This document shows positions 36,401 through 46,000 of a DNA stretch of 64,000 nucleotides, in pieces. The translations under genes and the position numbers were made by a program. The stretch is from assembly GCA_024349245.1 (NCBI GenBank), contig JALDNG010000020.1, forward strand, positions 3,620,001 to 3,684,000, given 5' to 3'. Each line of letters starts with the position of its first letter. Position 1 is the stretch's first letter. The DNA is from Neodontobutis hainanensis (lineage: Eukaryota; Chordata; Actinopteri; Gobiiformes; Odontobutidae). Below the pieces are notes generated by a model. It was not told where the DNA came from, made no database searches, and saw only the letters and a program-made list of their open reading frames with translations.

Positions 36401-39400
36401 CTGACAAGTGAAGGATAACGTAAACTTATCATAGCACATGTGAATAACATGTGATAAAGTGCACAGAAATTATTTTTTTTATAGATCTAAAGTTATGCGC
36501 ACGTGTATGAAACATCAAAAAGAATTTGGTGCAAGAAGGCTATGTGTTCAGCAGGGCCTTTCCAGGTGGAGTTTGGAAGTACAGAGAATAAAATCGGACC
36601 CAAGACTGACCCCTGGGGCACCCCATATTTAAATTTACAGACTGACTAGTGAAAGACTATGTAAAATTATCATAGCACATGTGAATTTAAAAAAAAGTGT
36701 GATGAAAGTGCATGTGAAGTGCATGTGAATTATAAAGGCTTTGGGTGCCATTTTTTGGTAGCAGTTTTTCCACTGAGCAAACATATCCATAATAAATGAT
36801 GACTAACGCTAACGTTGCTGTGATGTGTTCAGTTTAGCTTCAAACGTTAACAGAATAAAACCCAGCTCCAACTGTCGTCTTTGAAATGAAGTAGTTTTCT
36901 TCGAGGGAATATTCAAGCTTTAGTTTGTGGCTGTTTTTAGTTCAGAGCAATTTGTGCAATCTAAGTTTTTTAGTTGGCTCCAGGCTTCTTCTGATCATCT
37001 TTTTGCAAAAACAAATTGGAAGAAACTGACCCTTTCTCCCTAATATCCTAACCAATAAAATAAATAGACAGAATATTTCATTTGAGCTTTCCTATTTGCA
37101 ATTATTTTTTTAAGGTTTTAACACAGTATTGTTTTTACTGTTTCTGTTTTACATAATCATATATAAAAAAAATATTACAGGTCTTTAAAATCTATCTTGT
37201 TGGTCCAAGTCAAAAACAGTTCATAGCAAGTCTGGTTTCTTTCTCCAAACTGGGATTGTGCTGATAAATCTACTGCTCTTATTTGATCCTGCTTTAGAAA
37301 CTGAACTATCCCTTTAACGTAATAAAAAACAAGAAAAGTACATTATAAAATGTATTTCTGGTTGAGCTGAGGGACGTATGTCATAATATGGAAAGTTTAA
37401 GTGAAACCATTTTAAAATTGATATTCTGGTATTTTCTCATATTCACAGGTCACTGTCGGCTTTAGAAAGAAAAAGAATGGTTCATCATGGCATACCTTGT
37501 GCTAAAGCACAAAAACCTCACAAAACCTTCTGAGAAAACTTCAGAATATCACTTCAAAGACGTCAAGTTGACTCTGTTCCATCCGTTTTTCCTGAGACCA
37601 CCTCTGTCTGTCTGTCTCTGTCTGTGTTTCTGCTCTGGTTTAGACCACGGGGACATGATGGAGATGCAGGGTTTGGGAGGAAGCCCGTCGTCGTGGCAAC
37701 AGGCCGAAGTATCCAATCAGGAGCCGCTGTGCCAGTCCTGCTCCACCGCCGCCAGCAACGTGTCATTCGAGTTCCCGGTCGGCTGCACATGTATCCACGA
37801 CACGACGGACATCCACACGTACGAACTTCTACTGTACCTCACCTGGAGACTGTAGCAATAATGGACCAAAGGACCAGACATCTGTTAGAATTTAGGGCCT
37901 GTTTCTTAAAGATTGTCCAAGAGCTTTTATCTTTGGCCAAAGATTTTCAACTGGAAGGGATTTTGAAGAAGTCTTGAGCTAAGATTAGACTTATATTTCA
38001 GTGAGGAGCCAGTGATGTAGGGAAACAGGAAGAAATTGCTTTGCAGTTTTTATTTAGAATACTAAAATTAACAATGAAATAGTGCCTCTATTTTTTTTTT
38101 ATATTTTTCAAAAAGATTAGGGATTAACTACTGTAGCCGTTTTTACGAGACAGAGGTAGTCCGTTGGTTTTAAAAGCGACGAGAGGATGGGCAAAGCAGG
38201 GCATGAGGCTTAATTATTTGAAACTTTTTAATAAACAAAAGCTGCCAGGAAAATGAGACAAATTCTTTGCAGAGACGATTAATGCTCGAAAATTATATGT
38301 TTATTTAAACAGATTAAACGTACAAACAGCTTCAGCACTGTGCACTCCGCTTACAGCACCAGCCACACAACATTCATCTCATCAGCTTCATTCTACTTCA
38401 CAGCCTCTGGAGGTTGTACTTAGGACCCAGCAGAATACTCTCTAACCCTGTGGGACATTCAGAGCTAGTCCAATCACACTTTGTCCAGGTTTTAATGCCA
38501 GCTCAGATGGGGACCCTGTCACAATTATCCTTAATTTTACAAATTTGTTAATCACTTCTGACTTCTCCAGAAACTCCTGAGTCCATTTTGAGTCATAGTT
38601 TGTCGGTCCATTCATTTCTACTGTCTCTGTGGTGTTAAGAGACCAGATTAAAATGCATGGACATCTGTCTCACGTTACAAACAGATACAGATGGTTTGCT
38701 ATATTTAGGAACTGTGCTCTAGTGTTTTCTAATTTCTCTGACAGAGTTCCTCTGAAGATGCTGTGCCAGAACATGAAGAGGCAGATCGTCTCCAGGGCCT
38801 TTTACGGATGTAAGTACAATCACTTTTACAGACGTCCCACAGCTGCTTCAGCGATAATGCCGTGTTTTTTGACTGAATGTTCTGTGTGCAATTCCAACCA
38901 ATTCATTTCAGTAAATTTCTAGAAGCTGCAGCACTGATAAACAAAGTGTTTGTAACGAAATGAAAGGTTCAAACAATGTCCACCACGTAATGAAACTGTT
39001 GCAGGTATAACTTTGAGATCATTTAGTGAGTCATTATCAAACAGTTTAACAGTTGTTTTTCATTACGACAGCATCAGTGTCATAATATCACTGTTAATCA
39101 GGTTTAACACAGATCTATATTACTCTTTAACATGTATAGTTCTTTTACGCACTGACAGTTGAATTAAAGCTGGTGTGAAATATGTCTACAACATATAAAA
39201 ACTACAACAGCCTAGAGTTGGATGTGTTTGTTTGGCATCAGCATTTGAGTGGTGTGTAAATTATATTAGAGCGTGTCTATTGAGACAGAGAAGGCTCAAA
39301 TTAAAAGGCCATAAAAAGTGAAGTAATTTATTTTGACTCTGACAGAAAGTCAATCAAGTTTGAACAGGTGAATACACAAGTATTCTCAATGGAATTATGC

Positions 39401-42400
39401 TCATAAGGGCTTTAATTACCTGTATTATATTGAGAGCTACTGACTTATAACTCTGTGAGAAGGAATTTAATGCAACATTTAGTTTTTCAAGACTATCAGA
39501 CTGTCCCGTTTGGTTCAAAACAAATGTTCAGGTGAAAGCTCCAGGACGTGGTTCTTTGGTCTCGGCCCTGGACCAAACTGAACCAAAGTCCGAGTTTGGA
39601 GATAGTTCGGACTTTAGACCTAATGCAGGACGTCACGGCAGATTAAACTCATGAAGAAGAGAAAACAGAGGGAAACAGGGAAAACCGATATTTGTCGGGT
39701 TTAAAAACACAGAAACAATAATAATAATAATAGATTGGATTTATATTGCGCTTTTTTCCCGAGGGACCAAGGAACTCAAGTCGCTTACACACACTTTATG
39801 AATCTCTGTGTGTATGTCCTCCAGGGCTGGCCTACTGTCGACACCTGTCCACTGTGCGCACTCACCTGTCGGCTCTGGTCAACCACAACATTGTCCCTCC
39901 AGATCGACCCTGCGAGGCGTCGGGGGGGCTCAGCAAAGAGGTGTGGAGCAAGTACCAGAAGGACTGTAAGGTGGGTCGACACTCACAGAAACACTAGGAC
40001 CTAAGCGTTTTCTTGCCTTTGGTTGGATTTGACTTTTTAAAAGGTGAGTTTGAAAGTTCCATGTCTCGTTAAATCAAAGTGTCAGACATTTTAAAACTTT
40101 TTGCTGTGGATTAAAAATAATGAGCGTGAAACTACTCTACATTCAAAGTCAATGAGGCGTCTCATTCACAGGCCCTCAGCAGAAATGACTCTAAACTGCA
40201 GAGTCATCTCGTGAATATTGATCTAAACCAATCAGCAGTTTCTTTGGTAAATTATGGTCGGGTTGTGCTGAGCTGGTGTTTTTAGAGTCAGGTAAGAAGA
40301 GTTAAACCTGGGACAGAGAAAACAAATCAGTGCTGCTTCAGTCAAATAAATAGTTCAGATATGGCTCACTGTCACAAACATAAACAGATCTGAATAACAG
40401 CTATTACTTGTTCTTTAAAACATCCAGCTTAAATTTATTTTAGATTTAAGGCTATGCCCGCATTTACAAGGATATTTGTAAAATACTTTTTTTCCCAAGT
40501 CCAAAAAGGTGCTTGAAGTGGTGTCGATAAGATTGACCAAGACCAGAGTCTATCAACACCAAGACTACACCAAGACTTCAAAAGATACAAGGGAACATTT
40601 ATAACAATCCAATCAGTCCAAGACCAGTCTTAGACCAGGTCCAGACTCATGGAGGTCAGAGTTTGAAGGAGACAGAGTTAGTCCAGTCTTAGACCAGGTC
40701 CAGACTCATGGAGGTCAGAGTTTGAAGGAGACAGAGTTAGTCCAGTCTTAGACCAGGTCCAGACTCGTGGAGGTCAGAGTTTGAAGGAGACAGAGTTAGT
40801 CCAGTCTTAGACCAGGTCCAGACTCATGGAGGTCAGAGTTTGAAGGAGACAGAGTTAGTCCAGTCTTAGACCAGGTCCAGACTCACGGAGGTCAGAGTTT
40901 GTGAAGGAGACAGAGTTAGTCCAGTCTAAGACCTGGTCCAGACTCACGGAGGTCAGAGTTTGTGAAGGAGACAGAGTTAGTCAAGTCTTAGACCAGGTCC
41001 AGACTCACGGAGGTCAGTGTGTGAAGGAGACAGAGTTAGTCCAGTCTAAGACCTGGTCCAGACTCACGGAGGTCAGAGTTTGAAGGAGACAGAGTTAGTC
41101 CAGTCTTAGACCAGGTCCAGACTCACGGAGGTCAGAGTTTGTGAAGGAGACAGAGTTAGTCCAGTCTAAGACCAGGTCCAGACTCACGGAGGTCAGAGTT
41201 TGAAGGAGACAGAGTTAGTGCAGTCTTAGACCAGGTCCAGACTCACGGAGGTCAGAGTTTGAAGGAGACAGAGTTACTTTGAAGCAGGAGCCAGTTTATT
41301 TCTAAAGCTCATTTTAAAGAAATTGATAAGAGAAAGATTTATAAAAGCATCTGTCATTATTTACTCAATTAGCCATAAATGAGACCAAAAGCATCACATA
41401 AGAATTAAGACATTTTTATTTTCTTTATTCTGTCTTCAAGGCTAGCATGGTGTTAAAAAATTACACTGGTCAAGGATTTGTTTTTTCAGTGAAAGTGAAA
41501 CCTGACGTCACAAAAACTTATCCTAACCTAATAATATCTACAATCACAAACCAGACTCTCATTTCGAGCCTGTTTCAGCACAGTTACAGCTCTCTAAATG
41601 CAAACGAGCCATTCCATCTGCATCTGTCTGATTGTGATTCTCCAAACCTCGCTGCTGTATAGAGTCACTGGATGAAGTGCAGTAATAATAGCCTGAGATC
41701 ATTCCTTTCCCTTTAATAAAAATATAATGAGACAGGAAAAATGAATCGTCTCCTTTAATGATGATGCAGTGAGCCATTTTCACTCTCATTCATCAAACAC
41801 AACGCTGTGATCATCACTAATTCACGTTCTCCTCATAAGTTTTATATTTAATCCTTTGTCTCTGACGTCCTCAATATGGATCATAGTCAGTGTCTTTCTT
41901 CATTATTTATCCCTCTTCTCCGGCTCCAAACTCGATTCCGTTCTAAAAAGCCATTGTTTTGTTGCTGTTTTGTCGTGCTGTGTCCTCAGGCAGGCTTTGA
42001 GTTAGTCTCAGACTGATTAAAATCCGTCGCTCTCATCATCGTCTAGTAAACTAGTTAGTCTAGTTTAATTCAAATAAACTCTGATGTGGTTGCTCTGTTT
42101 GTCTGGGTCATTTGGATGAAAGTAAAAGCTGCTGTATGAGCCTCAGTGAGCACCAAACATGAAAAGTTAAGGTTGTATTTGAACAATGTGTGTAAACAAC
42201 AGCAGATTTCTGTAATTAGCTGTAAAATGTTTATGTTTGCAGAACTACAAAGAGCTGGAGCTGCTAAGGCTGGTGTATTATGGAGGAGTCCAACACGAGA
42301 TCAGGAAGGAGGTCTGGCCTTTTTTGCTCGGACACTACAAGTTCGGGATGGGCAAGAAGGACATCGGCCAGGTTTGTGCAGAGATTAACTCGAGTCGAGT

Positions 42401-42949
42401 CATCGGGCTCATTTTTGTAACTTGTGACTTTTATGACTGACTTTTATTACAGTTTTATTCTCAGACACAAGGACTCAACGCCTCACAACTACTGCCTGTT
42501 GCATGTGGCCGTGGGCTTAAACTAAACTAAAATCCCAGTGTGTCAGTTTTCTCCCACAGTTTTCCGATTAGTAACTCCCTTTAGTGAGTTAGACTCAAAC
42601 ACTGAGGACAGAACACTGCCCATAACTGTCAGGACTGCCCCCTCTTTGGTCCAGCCCAGCTGTGGTAAAAATCATTCAGCTTTGACAGAGAAAAGATGGG
42701 TTTCTGTACATTAGTAATGAGATGTTGTGCCTGGGGTCAACAAGGTTAGATCTAAAGTCATAGTAATACATGCTTTTGACAGGTTAAGGAGAAGTACACA
42801 GAACAAGGACTATAGAACAAATATGGAATGTGACCTTTGATCCTTTGAAGCAATACATGTAACAAGACAGAAATTGAGTTAGCAATTTGCATCCAGGAAA
42901 CCTGACAATGCACTGTAGAAAAAAAAATAACAATAAAAAATAAAAAATA

Positions 42950-43006
<57 letters not shown>

Positions 43007-46000
43007 CACATTCTTGCAAAAAAAAGGCAGATGTGAGTCCCAAAATAAAATAAAATAATTTTCTACTTTACAATTAAGTGCAAATGAACTTCTATTATTG
43101 ATGAATTACCTACAGGAATGGTTTGTGATATTATGATTAATTAACTTAATAGTGTATTGTAATGGTTATGTTATGTTATATTATATCATACATTATCAGA
43201 TACTGAGGTCTATAGAAAATGAATCAGACACGAATCCCTTTTTTCACTTGTCTCTCTCTGACGCAGATCGATGCAAAGATCTCGGAGCGGTACCAGCAGG
43301 TGATGCGGGAGTGGAAGGCGTGTGAGGTGATCGTCAAACAGAGAGAGAAGGAGATGCAGTCGGCCATCTTTGCCAAACTCTCGTCGGGAAGCAGCATCGA
43401 CAGCCACGTCCTGAGGCTCGTCCACAGAGACTCCACTCTCAGCAACGAGGTCAGCACAAAAACTGTGGAGGGGAGTATTTATAAGAAACGTGCAGCTGCA
43501 TTTACTTTACGTTTCACAGATGGAGCAAAAAGTGCTGAAATATTAATATAAAAGCATGTCTTCACCATTCACATCTGTCTTCAGCTTAGTTGGGCTCAGG
43601 CTGACATTTATAGAACTATTGTAGGTGTTACTGATGCCAAACAAAAGAAAAAGAGAAAGGTCACACAGCATCCTCTGCACACTAAACTTCTATATTGTAG
43701 CAGGTTTACTCTGTAGCTGGATATACTTTTGATTTCCTCGAGCCAGGTTCTAATGATAATGTCTTATTGTCACCGCAGACACAGTGCAAGGTCCTCCAGT
43801 TTCATCCAATCATCCGCGAGAAAGTATGACTGAAAACATTTTTATAACGTTTGTGGAGAAGTGAATAAACTTTGTGTGATGTCAAAGAGGTTTTAGTTGG
43901 ATTTGGCAAAAGTCTGAGAAAAATTAAACATTGCTTGTTTAGGACATTTTTTTTGATTCACTTGAGTAACTTGTTGAGTCTAAAAGAAAGCTTGTTTTGC
44001 TGTAAATACTGAACTCTGTGGTTGCTTTGCAGGTGTTCATGTCTGTGGACGAGCCGGACGCTGGGAGCCAGGAGACCCCCAGCGCAGAGGACAGCACCCC
44101 CACCATGACCACCCTGGTGTCAGCCGCCGCGCTGCCTGCAGAGGAGCGCCCCCTGGTGGAGTTTGATTCTCCAGACTCAGGCCTGCCGTCCTCCAGGAAC
44201 TACTCTGTGACCTCTGCTCATTCACAGATCCTGTCCAGCATCGACGACGGTCAGAGCACCGAGGAGGAGGGAGGGGCCGCCGACAAGCCCAGGACGCCCG
44301 GCGGGACGGGGGCCCGCAGCGTGTCCCCCACAGAGGACAGGCTGTGCAGTCAGCTGGACAAACTGGTGACCAACGGAGTAGCGGCCGAGGGACTCTCTCC
44401 GTCACTCTCCTCGTACACAGTATGTGTTCGTCAGGATCTGCAGAGACAGCCTCTAAAGACACTAGTCCTTGTATAATGTCCACAGTTTTCTGATGCAACT
44501 GGAACCTTTAATTACTTACAATAGAGTGAATTGAATTTGTAAGGAACATATTAACACACAAATGTAAAGGTTGAACAAGCAAAAAAATGACTCCTGTGGC
44601 ATTAAGGAGAAGACTTGCACTCTTCACGACAAAAAACAAACAGAACATTAATAGTAGCTGAACTCCAAATGCTTGAAACATTAATGTCTAAACAAACTTC
44701 GTAAAGCAACACAAACGAGCTACAGCAGCTTTTAAACATCCACCACACGCATCAACAACAGAATCAACAAAAAGATGTGAACGTAAAAAGAGATAGAGCA
44801 TGTGTTTAATATTTAAAGTCTATTTCCTGTTGTCAGAACTAGGTCTACTGGTTTATTTGGGCAGACTGGCAAAGCATTTAGCAGTTAAGCAGATAATAAG
44901 TCACATTTTACAGTTTTAAATGCGTGGACATTACAATCGTAGGCAGATTCTTTCCAATATCGCCGCAGTTACCAGGTTCATGACATGTTTCTTTTCCTCC
45001 AGATCGAGTTGTTAGACACAGTGGCCCTGAACCTCCACAGAATCGACAAAGACGTGCAGCGCTGTGACCGCAACTATTACTACTTCACCTCTGCCAACTT
45101 AGAGAAGCTACGTAACATCATGTGCAGGTAGGAACCAAAGCAACAGGCATTTTACTCGACTTATATTTTAACCCGTCTCACTGTGTTTTATCTTTATCTG
45201 CAGCTACGTCTGGGAGCATTTGGAGATAGGGTACGTCCAGGGCATGTGTGACCTTTTGGCTCCGCTCATGGTCATTCTGGACGATGGTAAGAAATACAGA
45301 AATATAATAGGTCCGTCTTTATTGAAGCATTGGGTGTAATCATTTATGGATAAAAGTAAAGAATTCTTGGGACAGAACATGTTGACAGACTAATGTTGTT
45401 TTTTTATGTGTTCAAATAAAGCTTTCAAAGATGTGACGCAGCTAAATTAATGCAATAAGCAACAAATCAAACAAAAAAAACAATTGAAAAATACATTAAA
45501 GCCACATCTTACTGTGGTTTTGAATGAACTCTAGCGTCACCTTTGTCCAATATTTGAGAGTCTACAGCTAAGACAAGACGGTTAAGAGTTAGGAAATAAA
45601 TATAATAAGTTTCATTTGTCACACTACAGTAGTCATGTACCACAGTCCACACTCCTGACCTTTGTTCTTTTGTTCCACAGAGTGTTTGGCGTACAGCTGC
45701 TTCACTCAGCTCATGAAGAGGATGAGTCAGAACTTCCCGAACGGCGGAGCCATGGACACGCACTTTGCCAACATGAGGTCCCTGATCCAGGTACAGCTCA
45801 CCTTCTCTTTATGTCTGCATGTTTATACGGCATGTGACCTCTTCTCGTTCGCTCAGATCCTGGACTCGGAGGTGTTCGAGCTCATGCAGCAGAACGGAGA
45901 CTACACACACTTTTACTTCTGTTACCGCTGGTTTCTGCTGGACTTTAAGAGAGGTAAGGACAGAAAAAAAAAATTTTTTTGTCTTTGTGCTTCTTAAAGA

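Larger units (their letters stand above)
34421..37643. other. sgsm2 intron with the cassette exon and MITE
   Basis: C/T-rich sequence at 34440-34560 and 35460-36110, an (ATT)n run near 35402, the candidate exon at 35537 and the MITE at 36153-37317. Confidence 0.6.
37819..42242. other. sgsm2 introns between exons 37644, 38745, 39825 and 42243
   Basis: SINE tail at 39716 and family A array 2 at 40613. A T run is at 38091. No other feature was recognised. Confidence 0.55.

Noticed and set aside
42758..43009. Minus-strand frame starting with a poly-isoleucine run
   Set aside because: It is the translation of the (AAT)n microsatellite.
44037..44498. Minus-strand 153-codon frame
   Set aside because: It is the shadow of the GC-rich sgsm2 exon 44033-44419 on the other strand.
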